A DNA stretch of 64,000 bases. It comes from Corynespora cassiicola (taxonomy: Eukaryota; Ascomycota; Dothideomycetes; Pleosporales; Corynesporascaceae). Under the pieces are notes generated by a model. It did not search any database. It was not told the DNA's origin and was given only the letters and a program-made list of their open reading frames with translations. The first letter of the stretch is position 1, and every line of letters begins with the position of its first letter. Made by a program: the position numbers and the translations under genes. Below are positions 1 through 11,303 of this stretch, in pieces. The stretch is from positions 5,394,001 through 5,458,000 of the forward strand of contig JAEUWY010000002.1 of assembly GCA_022059125.1 (NCBI GenBank), read 5' to 3'.

Positions 1-216
1 TTGGAGGGTAAAGAGTCGTTATGGGTCGTAACGTCGTGAAAATGTTTCTGGAGACAGGAGTGGACAGCCCCTCGTGGCCGGAGATTGAGGGCGACCCTGA
101 CGCTAGTGGGGAGCGGGTCCCTTAGTCAGCTGCCTCGAGCTCACGTGGCCACGCGTGGTCTAGTCGGCTTTGGGATGGTGGCTTGGCGCGAGGCTGCATG
201 CGCTGCATGCCTTGCC

Positions 217-234
217 GGTACCTAGGTAGGTACC
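217..234. repeat. Palindromic GGTACCTAGGTAGGTACC promoter motif
   Basis: An 18-bp palindrome-like CTAGGTAGGTAC repeat lies in the otherwise featureless segment 1-344, which falls downstream of the minus-strand cyclase gene. Related TACCTAGGTA sequences recur at about 25489 and 55837, both in intergenic DNA. Such motifs are scattered in Pezizomycotina genomes; no function is claimed. Nothing else is seen in 1-344. Confidence 0.4.
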
Positions 235-344
235 TGAGGGGTGTAGCACGCATTCATATGTTCAAGACGAGAGCAAGGCGTGGAACTGGGGTATCAATTG
301 GTTCATGTCCGTCATCATGGACTCGTCATCTCTAAAGCAAGTAG

Positions 345-1472
345 CTAGGCAGTTGGCGCCAATCCCACACCCTCACAGCTGCCCTCCTCATCAAACTCCA
401 CGCCCATGAGCTCCTTGACCACCCATTGGGCCGTCTGGGCATGGAGACTGGGCTCCACCAGCTTGTCCATCTTGAGCCCTCCCGACACGCTGCTCCTGCC
501 CTCGGCCAGTGCCTGGTAGATGACATACTGGTCTCGCATAAACTCGTCGACGCATCCACCGTGATTGATCTCAGTGATCAAGTCCCCAACCACCTTCTTG
601 GTCAAATTGACCATTACAACTTCCTTGGACACAGCCTTCATGCTGTGATCGTACAGCCAGTCGCGGCCCAGCTTGACGCCGGTCGAGGTCGTGGCCACGA
701 GCAAGAGGTAGAAGCGCTTGTCGTGCTTGGAGTCCTCGAACCTAACCCCAATCTTGGGCGCTACATCTCCAAAGATCTCCACTTGGCGCCTCTCGAGTAC
801 GGCGTCCAGCTGCTCGCGAAACGTCTGCTCGTGCTCCCCGGGAGCGATGATCGTGGCTTGGATGCTCTCGATTTCGCCACGGTTTGTCACTTGGAACGCG
901 GGGAGTTTCCCAGACAACGGCATCACCAGGTAGGTGGCGCTGCCTACTCTTGTTCCGCCCATAGCCCAGCCCCGTGAATGGAGCTCTGCAGTGACCTTAG
1001 GGATGTTGATGCGTTCCAGCATGGGAAGGAGCACCTGGTCGACGTAATCGAAAGACGGCGAGTTGGACACGTTTGTACCTCCGGTTATGCGGACTTTGTA
1101 CTCTGACTGAGTGTTGGAGAAGATTAAGAACGGGAGAATCGCTTGGAGTATGAGGCCGGTGCTGCCGGGCGTCTTCTGAATCAATTCAACGTCAGGGTCG
1201 AGTTGCTTCACGGCGTTAGAATCGGTTTTGGGCGTGAAGGTCAACGTCTTGCTCTTCAAGCCGATGCCGCTGGCGCGGGCCTGTGCGGATCGTGCAAGCC
1301 ATTGGACAGATGTAAGGTGCTGGGCCTTGAGGCCACCGCCACCACCCCGCCCACCACGGATGTTGGTGATGTGGATGGGGGTCTTGGTCAAGCTGGATAT
1401 GCCCAAGGCGATGCGGAGGAGCTGGCCGCCGCCTTCAAGAGTGGTGCCTTCGAGATGGATTGGAGTAGCCAT
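345..1472 (-). CDS. RNA 3'-terminal phosphate cyclase-like protein
   Basis: Single-exon gene of 375 aa. The family (RtcA/RTCA) converts RNA 3'-phosphate ends to 2',3'-cyclic phosphates using ATP. The N-terminus has the family's EGGGQLLR-type motif (residues about 10-17), followed by a Gly/Arg-rich stretch (RGGRGGGGGLKAQH). The C-terminus has a SLHAQTAQWV segment with the likely nucleophilic His near residue 344. The central signature expected as RGxxPxGGG is degenerate (RGWAMGGTRVG, Pro lost), a deviation that bears on activity. The frame stays open upstream to 1613, but ATG 1472 was chosen because conserved sequence begins there. It is divergent from the ABC transporter gene and shares an upstream region of about 800 bp with it. 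An Rcl1-type paralogue without catalysis is the main alternative. Confidence 0.88.
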   Translation of the reverse strand: MATPIHLEGTTLEGGGQLLRIALGISSLTKTPIHITNIRGGRGGGGGLKAQHLTSVQWLARSAQARASGIGLKSKTLTFTPKTDSNAVKQLDPDVELIQKTPGSTGLILQAILPFLIFSNTQSEYKVRITGGTNVSNSPSFDYVDQVLLPMLERINIPKVTAELHSRGWAMGGTRVGSATYLVMPLSGKLPAFQVTNRGEIESIQATIIAPGEHEQTFREQLDAVLERRQVEIFGDVAPKIGVRFEDSKHDKRFYLLLVATTSTGVKLGRDWLYDHSMKAVSKEVVMVNLTKKVVGDLITEINHGGCVDEFMRDQYVIYQALAEGRSSVSGGLKMDKLVEPSLHAQTAQWVVKELMGVEFDEEGSCEGVGLAPTA

Positions 1473-2268
1473 GGTGTATGGCCAGGGAAGAGGCTGTAGA
1501 TAACAAACCGTGGGATTTGGAGTGGGGCGAGGGGAGGAAAGGAGGACGAAGTAATCGTAGGTTGACCTGTAAACAAAGCGAAAAGAAATAGAACGAAACA
1601 GAGTGAATCCCACCCAAATATTTCCCCATCACCTAGCGACCATATGGCTTGGGGCGGGATGAGTCGAAGTGAGCATCGCGGAGTCATGGCGGAAGTGGCT
1701 GTGCGCAGCTGCCTGGTGAGACGAACGGCACCAAGGTATTTAAGCCATTAATCCGTGCCCTTCATGATGCCATGGCGTGGATTTGGTTCTCCCGAAAGTT
1801 GACGCTGGTCTACAGGCTGCGAGTTTGCTGTTGTCGGTCATTGGTCATGCAAGCCCCGGAGAGCAAACATGCCCAGGTGCCCTCTGCTCAAGGCCCTCGG
1901 TCTAGCCTAGTTCACGTGTCTTGGGGAGAACGGGAACCTTGGAGACAACCAATCCGCCTCATCAACTCCATCATCGCAAAAAGTCGGGTCGTGTCCGATC
2001 ACTGCACAGGACGCACGCAGACATCCAGCGCAGCCATCGGAACGGGCACGTGTTTTGCGCCGAACCCCGGCCCGCCGCTTCGTTTCGTCATTCAATCCTC
2101 ACCGAGGCCGAGAAGTTTTGTCGTCCAGGAGCTCCCACCCCCAAACTACCGAGGCCACGCCGCTCGTTTCTCACGCCTGTCCTGCCATCATCGCCATGTC
2201 GACTGCTCTGATTGCCTGCCACATCCTGTCCCGCTGCAGGTAGACGCCCAGTCTGCCCCTGTTGAGCC
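1473..2268. promoter_or_regulatory. Divergent promoter region
   Basis: About 0.8 kb between two divergent genes. No convincing reading frame is seen on either strand. The only distinct signals are scattered CACGTG-type hexamers (for example near 1913 and 2046). Both flanking transcripts presumably start here; the start sites cannot be placed from sequence. Confidence 0.45.
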
Positions 2269-4666
2269 ATGCGCGGCTTGTCGGCCTTCTCCGCCAAGGC
2301 CTGGCATGGTCCCGGAAACGGAGCTCTGTTCTCCCACATACCGTCTCGCGTGAACCTCTTGTCGCCCCTATCACTACGTGGGTCCGCCGCGAGGACGAAC
2401 TGCGCCGACGAAATCGCCTCCCAGGCGCGCTGCCTGGCTACCAGGGGCCCGCTCGCTGTCCGTCCAGCCCTCCTACATCTACATGCGCCAGCCGGCCTTG
2501 CGCGTCGCAATGGCGTGCCACAGCCCAGTCGCGCTTTTTCTGCGTCGAGGGCCGCCTTTGAAGCCCAAAAGGCCACAAAACAGCCCGTCAAGGCGCGCAA
2601 ATCATACAAAGACGAGATGAAGGAGAAAGGCGTCGTCAATGTTGAAGAGCAGGAGCCGGAGAGCGAGGAGATGGGCTTCGTCAAGTCGGAAAGGGCGTCT
2701 GCTGCCGCTCAGGTGAATCTGAGCGCCAAACTGAGCAAGGACGGGTCCGGAGGCGGCACCCCCGGCGGCATGAGGGAGATGTGGAGGTTGATCAAGATCG
2801 CTCGCCCGGAGATGGGCACCCTCTCGTGGGCCTTTTTGTTCCTGCTCCTGTCCTCGGCCGTCTCCATGTCGGTTCCCTTTTCCATTGGAAAGATTCTGGA
2901 TATTGCGACGCAGCCTGAGGGCTCCAAGGAGCTACTCTTTGGCATGGACATTACCACCTTTTATGCTGTCCTGGCCGGCGTGCTGGCCACTGGTGCCGCG
3001 TGCAACTTTGGCCGCATCATCATCCTGCGCATCGTTGGCGAACGCATTGTCGCCCGCCTCCGATCCCAACTGTACCGCAAGACTTTTAACCAAAACGCCG
3101 AGTTCTTTGATGCCAACCGCGTCGGTGATCTCATCTCTCGTCTTGGATCGGACACCATCATCGTAGGCAAGAGCATCACACAGAATCTGTCTGACGGCCT
3201 CCGCTCGCTTGTGAGCGGTGCTGCAGGCTTCGCCATGATGGGTTGGGTCAGCATCAAGCTCACAGGAATCCTCGCCATCATTGGTCCCCCCGTTGCCGTC
3301 GTTGCTTTCCTTTCCGGTCGGTCGCTACGCAACATCTCCCGGAAGATACAAAAGAATCTCGGAACTTTGACAAAAATTGCCGAGGAACGTTTGGGCAATG
3401 TCAGGACGAGCCAGGCTTTTGTTGGAGAGGTTCAAGAAGCAGGCCGCTATAACCGCCAGATCAAACGGATATTTGCCCTCGGTAAAAAGGAAGCCCTTGT
3501 TGCTGCATCCTTCTACGGAAGCACTGGCCTGATGGGCAACATGACGGTGATTGCCGTGCTCTATGTTGGCGGCGGCATGGTCAAGTCTGGTGCCATCTCC
3601 ATTGGTGAACTATCGTCGTTCTTGATGTACACGGCCTATGCTGGAGGCAGCATGGTTGGCTTGTCTGGATTCTATGGCGAGATGATGAAGGGAGTTGGAG
3701 CCGCGAGCCGCCTCTTTGAGCTTCAGGACCGCAATCCGACTCTCTCGCCTACAAAGGGTGAGCCCGTCAAGTCGGCCCGTGGCCCAATCGAGTTCAAGAA
3801 TGTCACCTTCAGCTACCCTACTCGCCCTGCCGTCACTATTTTCAAGGATCTCAACTTTAGGATTGACCAGGGTATGAACGTGGCAATCGTCGCCCCAAGC
3901 GGTGCTGGTAAATCCACAGTAGCTAGCTTGCTCCTGCGATTCTACGTCCCCAATGAGGGCCTTATTACCATCAACGGACGCGACATCACAAAGCTGAATG
4001 CCAAACAGCTCCGAAGAAAGATTGGATATGTCGGACAAGAGCCAGTCTTGTTCTCTGGAACCATTGCCGAGAACATCGCCTACGGTGTTCCGAATGCGAC
4101 TCGTGCTGAGATTGTTGCGGCTGCACGCAAGGCCAATTGCCAGTTCATCAGCGACTTTGTAGGTTTATCCACCAATCAATCTGAAATGGTACTAACAGCT
4201 GCAGCCTGATGGCCTGGAAACCCACGTTGGCGCACGAGGCACGCAACTATCTGGAGGCCAGAAACAGCGCATTGCTATCGCTCGAGCCCTCATCAAGAAG
4301 CCCGATATCCTTATTTTAGACGAAGCCACCAGCGCCCTTGATGCCGAATCCGAGACCCTGGTCAACCAAGCCTTGGGTAAGCTGCTTGAGGAGAGGAACA
4401 CGACAATTAGTATTGCGCATCGTCTGTCCACCATCAAGCGCTCGGACCGCATCATCTGCATTGGAGCTGACGGTCAGGTCGCCGAGGAAGGGACCTACCA
4501 TGAGCTATCCAACAACCCCAACGGTGCATTCAGCAAGCTCATGGAGTGGCAGTTGAGTGGCGGGGACGCAGAGCCCACTGTGAACAACCCCAGGCCTACC
4601 GAAGTAGAGGAGATTGAACGGGAGCTTGAGATTGAAGAGGCCGAAGAGGAGAAGACCCGCAGGTAA
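2269..4666 (+). CDS. Mitochondrial ABC transporter, MDL1/ABCB10 type
   Basis: Two exons, 2269-4158 and 4205-4666, with one 46-bp intron carrying a CTAAC branch signal; 783 aa. A long Arg/Ala/Ser-rich N-terminus without acidic clusters fits a mitochondrial presequence. A half-transporter membrane domain (about residues 185-470) follows, then a nucleotide-binding domain: Walker [10 protein letters not shown] (542-550), Q-loop GQEPVLF (about 589), signature LSGGQ (645-649), Walker B ILILDE (665-670), switch His about 702. The intron lies between the Q-loop and the signature. The tail is Glu-rich. Family members are inner-membrane half-transporters linked to peptide export or haem metabolism. The Walker A begins with Ala where Gly is usual. 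Assignment to MDL1 rather than ATM1 rests on overall resemblance, so no symbol is given. Confidence 0.9.
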
Positions 4667-5879
4667 ATAAACCTGCCTCAGAACACACGCACATAGATGC
4701 CGATCGCAAAGGGCAATCATTATCGATAGCAAGGTGCTGTCGCAATCAAACGTCTCAAACTTTTCTCACATGGATTCTGTCGAGGCGCGATCATGTGCGC
4801 GACCAAGTCCACTGTGCTTTAACAATCGCGAATATTTCAAGGCGTCTCTCCGACTCATCCCGTAAAATCATTTCATGTGGGCACGCAGTCCGATCGTCAT
4901 TGGTGTGGAAGTCCACCCGGTGGTCGCATCCCTTGTAGATCGCACGGCGGTGGTGTCACCTTCTTAGCGACAGGGCCTTGTTGGGGTCGTACGATCACTC
5001 CAACCCTACACGCTCATGCAGGTTTCCCAAAGCATCCTACGCAAATGTCGGCTGACATTCATACGGCGTTCGAGAGCATCATACCATGCACGATAGAGGC
5101 GCACTGGGTTATCTTGTATATTAGTCTCCTCTCAGCATTCGAAGCTTGACTTGTCGATAGCACGTATATTTACTTGATTCACATCCTCATCAATCACCAT
5201 GTCGTCTGTTGGCTTCATTGCGCTGAACCACTCGTACGGCACGAACTCGAACTTGTTGAATACTGGCATTCCTGAGTCGAATCACTACTCTGAGTTTGCG
5301 AATAAGCATCATTTTGCCATCTTCTGGAAGTTTTTTGATACTAGGAAGTATCTCGGAGAAAGGAGAAAGAATCCCAGACAGTACACCTAGTCAGGTGTTG
5401 GCTTATTCATTCTCCTTTGCATCACCGATCGCCTGTAAGCAGGTCAGGGCCCTTTACCAACCCAGCAGGCTCTAGCCATGCGCTGAACAATGATGCTAAA
5501 TCAATACACAAGAGCCGGTCTCGGCGATCTCGGATCTCAATACCACGATATCTTAACGTCATTGAGGGCCGCGTAGCCACCATTATTTATCGCATTCCGA
5601 GTCTCGACGATGCTGGAATCATCGCCCAATAATACAAATAGAGAGTCCAGCTCCGTGGAACTCGCAATGCAAGAGCACTGCGACCACTCCCCCATGCTCA
5701 AAACCGCCCAATACACATCCTACCGCCTAGTCCACCGCACACCCTCATACTTCCATCCCAGCAAAACCCTCAACCTCTCTACCACAGTCCCGCTCTCGCA
5801 CCCTTCGAGCAGTATAAACTCGTCCCGAAGCGCCAGCACCACATCCTCGCGCTCCCCAAGCCTAGAACGCAGATCCAAA
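4667..5879. other. Intergenic region, 1.2 kb
   Basis: No supported gene. A 63-codon frame at 5199-5390 (+) begins with a clean ATG but resembles nothing recognised. The frame of the downstream cupin gene stays open back to 5610, giving a Ser/Thr-rich extension. A minus-strand frame at 5720-5914 reads oddly protein-like (Glu/Arg/Leu-rich). Without conservation data none of these is called. Confidence 0.5.
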
Positions 5880-6458
5880 ATGGCAGACTTCAAAAACGTG
5901 GGCAACAAGGCCAACCAGCCCCCAAAACACGAAATGGTTCATTTCAAAGGCTTGCTCAGCGAGAAGCGCAAGTTTAAAGAGTTTAGGAGGGTTTTGCACA
6001 CAGGAGTGTACTCGCAACTTGTGGCTATGGAGGTTCCCGTCAATGGGGAGATTGGAGATGAGGTAAGTTGCTCCCTCGACTTCACGCCGCTACAACCTGA
6101 TTCATAGAATGTGTACTGATTTTACAAGGTTCACACCGTTGACCAAATTCTACTTTTCACGTCGGGGCGCGGCCGCGCCACTGTTACGGGCAAGGACCAG
6201 GATGTAGCCGCCGGAGACGTCATCGTTGTGCCGGCGGGCACGCAGCATCAGTTCGTCACAGTAGGCGAGGAGCCGCTAGAGCTTGTTACAGTGTATTCGC
6301 CTGCGGAGCATGATCCAGCAACTGTGCATCGAACTAAGGAGGAGGGTGATGAGGAGGAGGAGAGTGGGAAGGATGAGGCGCCAGGCTGGAGTCGAAGGGG
6401 GAAAAAACAGAATGAAGACGATGGATTGGTGAAGTTTGATGGGGTGTATCAGGAGTAG
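5880..6458 (+). CDS. Small single-domain cupin protein
   Basis: Exons 5880-6062 and 6129-6458 (66-bp intron, GTAAGT donor); 170 aa. The core is an RmlC-like cupin beta-barrel: SQLVAMEVPVNGEIGDE (motif 1 start), VHTVDQ with a metal-ligand-type His after the splice, then GDVIVVPAGTQHQFV (motif 2 with PAGTxH). The C-terminal 60 residues are acidic and low complexity. Close relatives are common in bacteria and fungi as stand-alone cupins of unknown reaction; sugar isomerase or dioxygenase activity cannot be inferred from this. ATG 5880 was chosen because homologous-looking sequence starts there and the preceding context (ATCCAAAATGG) is favourable; in-frame ATG 5610 is possible but would add a low-complexity leader. 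Confidence 0.82.
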
Positions 6459-7781
6459 GATATTAGGGTTGGTTGTACGTGATTCAAGGAGCTTATGAGT
6501 GTGTTTGTTCGAAAAAATCAATTTATAGGGTAATGAAAAAGACAGAGAACTATCTAAAGTGCCCATTTCCAATCGGTCGCCTCGAGGATCAAATTTGATG
6601 TTTGTATGCTGCGTTGAGGCGGTTACTGGTCTTCAGCGCGGAAATCCTGAGCGTTCTACCAAGATGCGGTAACGGCTTTAGGTACCCTTTGCATGCACAT
6701 AAACCCAATGAATAGGGCTAGAAATGGTTTCACTAGAAACGGAAACTTTGCTTAATATGAACTGAATGGATTTCGGTTAGTTTGCTTGTGAAAATGGGGA
6801 CAATCAATTCATGATCAGTCAGAATGAGCTACTTGCGCTAAGATAGGATCCGACAATATATAGGTTTTCAGTCTATTATTTTCCTATTGTTCGATTACAA
6901 GAAATCTGGTGGCTTGCAAAATTCATGTTGCTAACTCGATTTAAAAGGGTTTTTTCTTTCTTGAAAAGGAATCGTCGTTCTTGGGCGCCCATCTCTGTGA
7001 CTCGTGTTCCATGCCTGGACCAGGAACTTTAACCACAGGCGTACTTGACTCTGACGCTATATTTTGTGTACAAATATCGTCTTTGCCACTTTATTTGCTG
7101 TTATAAAATGTTAGGGATGCATTCATGCATCCATGCATAGGGCTCTAATATGTTATAACTCACTATAACTTCGACAAATAGATCTAACATATACAACTTG
7201 GTCTCACTTTGAATTTCAACAGGTGCTTGTACCTGGAACACATGGTTCATAAATTGCCTTAAAATCTTGCTTTTCTAAAACAAAGCACTGATAGTAAAAA
7301 GAATATTTAAGATAAGCCTCGTGTAAGTTATGAAATTATCTTTAGCATACGGCACCTGGTGGACTTGAGTATTCAAGAATGATTATTTTTCTTCCATAAG
7401 ATGTATTGCAGTCATCCAGGTTTTGGCATCCCTAAGATGATCTTCGGCGCTAATAGTCATCGATGACTAGTTGGACCTTGACTCACCCCAAGAAAGTCAA
7501 CATCACTATCCCATCAATATCATGATATTATCTAAACCTAGGCTATTTATTCACTAACTAATAAAGCTATTCTATTTATGACGTTCCGCGCTCTCTCACT
7601 ATGTGTATTATCTACCCAAAGGCAGCAGTGCACTGAAAAGCCCGCTTAGGTCGCCTCTCTCAATCATCTTAGTAGCCGTTGACGGTGGAGATTATACCAA
7701 TTGTGGCTGAATTTAATTATAGTTTCATAGCAATAGATTGTAAGAGTGATAACCAGTTCTGACTTCAGTCCCCATAAAGCG
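6459..7781. other. Intergenic AT-leaning region
   Basis: About 1.3 kb of AT-leaning unique sequence with no frame worth calling. A cluster of ATGCAT hexamers lies near 7118-7137. The sequence is less extreme than the RIP blocks and contains normal CA/TG, so it does not look like a decayed transposon. It presumably includes the promoter of the secreted protein gene downstream. Confidence 0.5.
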
Positions 7782-7790
7782 TATAAATAG
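7782..7790 (+). promoter_or_regulatory. TATA box of the secreted barrel protein gene
   Basis: TATAAATAG lies 85-93 bp upstream of the ATG at 7875 and is followed by a C/A-rich leader, a good match to a strong fungal core promoter for a highly expressed secreted protein. Confidence 0.55.
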
Positions 7791-7874
7791 GATCCCATTT
7801 CCACAGCACCCATTTCTACAACAACAGCAAAACTTCCTGGAACTACTCCAGATTCAAAATCTACATCATTCAAA

Positions 7875-8409
7875 ATGAAAATTATCTCTATTATTGCTGC
7901 ATCTCTTGGAGCTGTTGCTTCAGTCCCGCTCGCAAACTCTCCGGCCGATCCACTCCAAACCAGCGCAACGTATGCATACAATCTTTTTTATCTTCTCACT
8001 AAGCTGACAAGGTTACACCATAAAGGTACGAAGGAAAGGCTAGTTATTATATCCAAGGTGACATAGGATCCTGCGGTGAAAAGCACCTGGACAGCGAAAG
8101 GATCATTGCCCTATCTCCCATCTGGGGAGGTAAGGTCAATTGCAACCGCATCATCAAAGTTACCAACAAAGGCGGTGGCATAAACAACAATGGTGTTGGC
8201 AGGACTATTGTCGCCAAAGTGAAGGATACATGCATGGGCTGTGGGCAGAATCATCTTGATCTGAGTATTGGTGCCTTCACTCAGCTCAGTGGTGGGAGCT
8301 TGGACCCTCCTGGAGCCTTCAAGTAAGTACTTTTGAGGTATCATGTGGAAATGAAACTCATAATAACAGTATTGATTGGCACTTTTGTGATGAGGATGGT
8401 CAATGCTGA
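7875..8409 (+). CDS. Small secreted double-psi beta-barrel (RlpA/expansin-like) protein
   Basis: Three exons: 7875-7969, 8026-8322, 8370-8409 (introns GTATGC..AAAG and GTAAGT..ACAG); 143 aa. A signal peptide covers about residues 1-18. The mature part follows the RlpA-like/barwin pattern: GKASYY start, Cys pairs in GSCG and NCNR, RTIVAKVKDTCMGCG, then LDLSIGAFTQL, closing with an IDWHFC strand. Fungal relatives are secreted at the plant or microbe interface; some inhibit proteases or loosen cell walls, but catalysis is not established. The barrel is preceded by only about 14 residues and there is no carbohydrate-binding module. A nearby MFS transporter and pectate lyase suggest a plant-associated role. 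Effector function is possible but inferred. Confidence 0.85.
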
Positions 8410-8828
8410 TTTAGCCGATGCCTGAACCGAGGAAATTAGAAGAGCTTATGGGTGATAAGGTTTTGATCGTCGGTCAAAGAAATGTAAAAGTCATCGACTT
8501 TCATTAAGAAATTAGGATGTAGTATAACTTTAACCCACACTTTTTAGGATGCAGTGAATGTCTCATTATATTTCTAATGAATTAATGTTATTTCACGACT
8601 ACGATGAGCATTCCATAAAACATTTTATTCCATAGAAAACAGACTTTCACTGCCATAGTGCGACAAAACGAGAAGTTTCTTAGAGTTAGCTATATTCTTT
8701 GAGGACATCCAGAAGCTCATATTCGGGTTCAAAAACTGGTCGTATATGCAGCCAAAAGAAATACCAAAGCGGTCTCATGAACCTCAACAAGCCTCATTAT
8801 GACGCAAAATATTCCTCGGCCTCGAGTA

Positions 8829-10501
8829 TTAAGCAGTCGCCTTAGGCCCGTCCTTTGTGTTCGCTTCAACCGCGGCAACTTCGATCAATTCAATCTTTCC
8901 TTTTGCAAGCTCTGCACTTTGAACATGGTTGGCGCCACCGAAGATTGCATCCATCTCTTCAATTCCGACATTCTTAGTTTCCGCGATGAAAAACCAGACG
9001 TACGCAAAAAGCACCACATTAATTGCACCAAACATGTACATCGCATAAAACCCCTCATTAGCCAGAAATACAGGAAACACCTGTTGAAGCACTGCATTGG
9101 CTGCATTCTGTGCTTGCGATGATATGGCGATGGCCTGGTTCCGGACATTCATAGAGAATATCTCGCCGGTCCAGATCCACACTGTCGCCCCCCAAGAGGG
9201 CTTGAAAAAGAATGCGAAAAGAAACATTAGGAACACAGTGGCAATTCCGACGCTTCGACTCTTGCCGTCGGAAAGGCTGCCGGGCGTCTCTGTCACGACG
9301 GCTGCCGCGGTTAGCATGCAAATTGCCATTCCTACAGCACCAACTAGGAAGAGAAATCGTCTTCCAAAGCGGTCGACGGTCCATGTCGCATTGAGAGTGA
9401 AGATGATCCCAAGTGTTCCATTAAGGGCATTGATGAGTTGAATTGTGGAGTTTGACGTGAAGACTGCCTGGTAAATTTTGGTGGAATAGTTATTCAGCGA
9501 CCCTTGGCCGGTTAATTGCTGGCCAATATTCAATAAGATGCAAAGATCTAACTCGGGTGTGAGCAATTCTCCTGTGCTGTGACCTGTAGGGCATATAAAT
9601 ACTCGAGCTTTAAACTTACACAGTCTTTTCCGGACGGACTTGTCCTTCCAAAGCGCAGAATAACCGGATGAAATGTTCTCTTTTTCGAATTGTAGCGCTC
9701 TTGTTATGTCGCTAATTTCATTTTGCACGCGTTCTGCATCATCGCGAACTAATGACAGTGCTCTCACAGCGTCCTCGAGGCGGTCATGGGCTATGAACCA
9801 ACGCGGGCTTTCTGGGCAAAATGAGACCGTAATGATGATGATTATTGGGGCGAGCAGTTGGAACATCTGCACAGTCTTCCAGTCCCAGTCTCCGAGTGAG
9901 CCGCTGTTTTTGGTGCAAGCGTAGTTAATCCAATAAGCGAGGAAACTCCCTACGCTAAAGTTCATCTGCCTAGGTGCATTCGTCAGCATGTACTACATTG
10001 CTGGGTAGGTTTTCAAGTATAATACCAGAAGCTCATGATTTTTCCTCGGCTTTCTGCTGGTGCAATTTCGCTGATGTATGTTGGACCTGCAGGTAACGCG
10101 ATTCCTTGTCCTATCCCCACAAGCGCCCGACCTGCAATGAACCCGCCGATGTTTCTAGGTGTAAAGGTGGAGATGAATGTGGAAATAATCACAATGACGC
10201 AGCCAACGATGATTGCCCATCGTCGACCAAAGTTGTCTGAAATCGGAGCAGAAAAGAGCACACCTAAAAGGTCAGGGAATACGATATTGATCAAACGGGA
10301 TTACGCACCCGCAAGAATTCCACCCACAGTGTAGGCGGTGTTGATGGATCCAATCACACTGGGTCCCGGCTGATGGAAGTACTCATTCCAGTGGTCAGAA
10401 CCTTGGACTGCATTGAAAGTCGAAGAATCGTAGCCATAAAGTATCATGGTCGTAGCAACCACCATACACACATACCATGCGTATATGTTTCCCTTCGCCA
10501 T
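8829..10501 (-). CDS. MFS sugar transporter (lactose/hexose permease type)
   Basis: Four exons on the minus strand: 10309-10501, 10026-10263, 9620-9969, 8829-9547; 499 aa. The 72-bp third intron (9548-9619) is a multiple of three with no stop, so the frame reads through it; splicing restores RKRLYLCILLNIGQQLTGQG, the expected helix-7 start. Motifs: YGYDSSTFNAVQG near the N-terminus, NFGRR (loop 2-3), GRALVGIGQGIA, PESPRW (end of helix 6), QQLTGQ, VDRFGRR (loop 8-9), and a C-terminal ETKN. These define the 12-helix sugar-porter family; sugar specificity cannot be read. It lies about 0.8 kb from a secreted pectate lyase gene on the same strand, consistent with uptake of pectin-derived or other plant sugars. 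Confidence 0.9.
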
Positions 10502-11303
10502 GCTATTGTTCTTTCGATTGAGGTGGTACCCACTTAGTGTAGTTTTAGCCTGCAGCGGATCAAAACTAACGATAGCACCATGGCAAGACCCATCTTGATA
10601 TACTCTGTCTCTAAGATTTATCATGCATTGAGCGAAGGATCCTTCATTAACCTTTGAGGAAAGCGATGGTCGCCAAGATGTGTACGCCAAGCGTAACCCC
10701 TCATGAGCTGCTACGAACGAGCTCTGTCATTCGAGGAGAAATTGATGCGGAGTTTTCACCATCACGAAAATGATGGGAATGTTTTCATGTGCAAAGATAC
10801 CCGGTGGTTAATATACACGCGGTGAGTTTGATCGGCGTGATATCCTAAACAACGCTAATTGAACATCAGCGCGTGAGGCTGATGCTTATCAGACTTGTCA
10901 ATGTGGAGCTACATGGCCCATGTAGGAAAATTTCGAGTCAGTACTAGCTAATTGCTCGTAATAAAGTACGAAACGGGGGTCAGTGAGACGTCATGATGTT
11001 GAATTCAGTACAGATTAGCTGAAAGTTACTATCTTTTGCCATTCTATCAACGCAGATATCACGCTAAAAAGGGGCCCTTTTGCATTCCTATTTCTGATAA
11101 AACTTATTTCTGTGTTTTTTTGTCTACTATTTGTGATACAATTAGCCGTAGTATATTCCCCAGAATGAATTTTTAATAATTAATTTTAGTAAATACATTT
11201 ATTCAAAGAGTATTAAGATTTGCACAATGTAAATAAATATATCTTGTAAGCTATAAGATATCGAAGATTTTAGGTATAAAGATGTATAATTCTAAGAAAC
11301 TAT
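10502..11303. other. Intergenic region between MFS and pectate lyase genes
   Basis: Upstream of the MFS gene and downstream of the pectate lyase gene. From about 11030 the sequence becomes AT-rich with a weak poly-T/poly-A character, probably the lyase 3' region. No gene, RNA or repeat recognised. Confidence 0.4.

Noticed and set aside
5720..5914. Minus-strand frame rich in Glu/Arg/Leu overlapping the cupin start
   Set aside because: Only 64 codons, overlaps the conserved cupin exon, and no family recognised; kept as a note in the intergenic entry.
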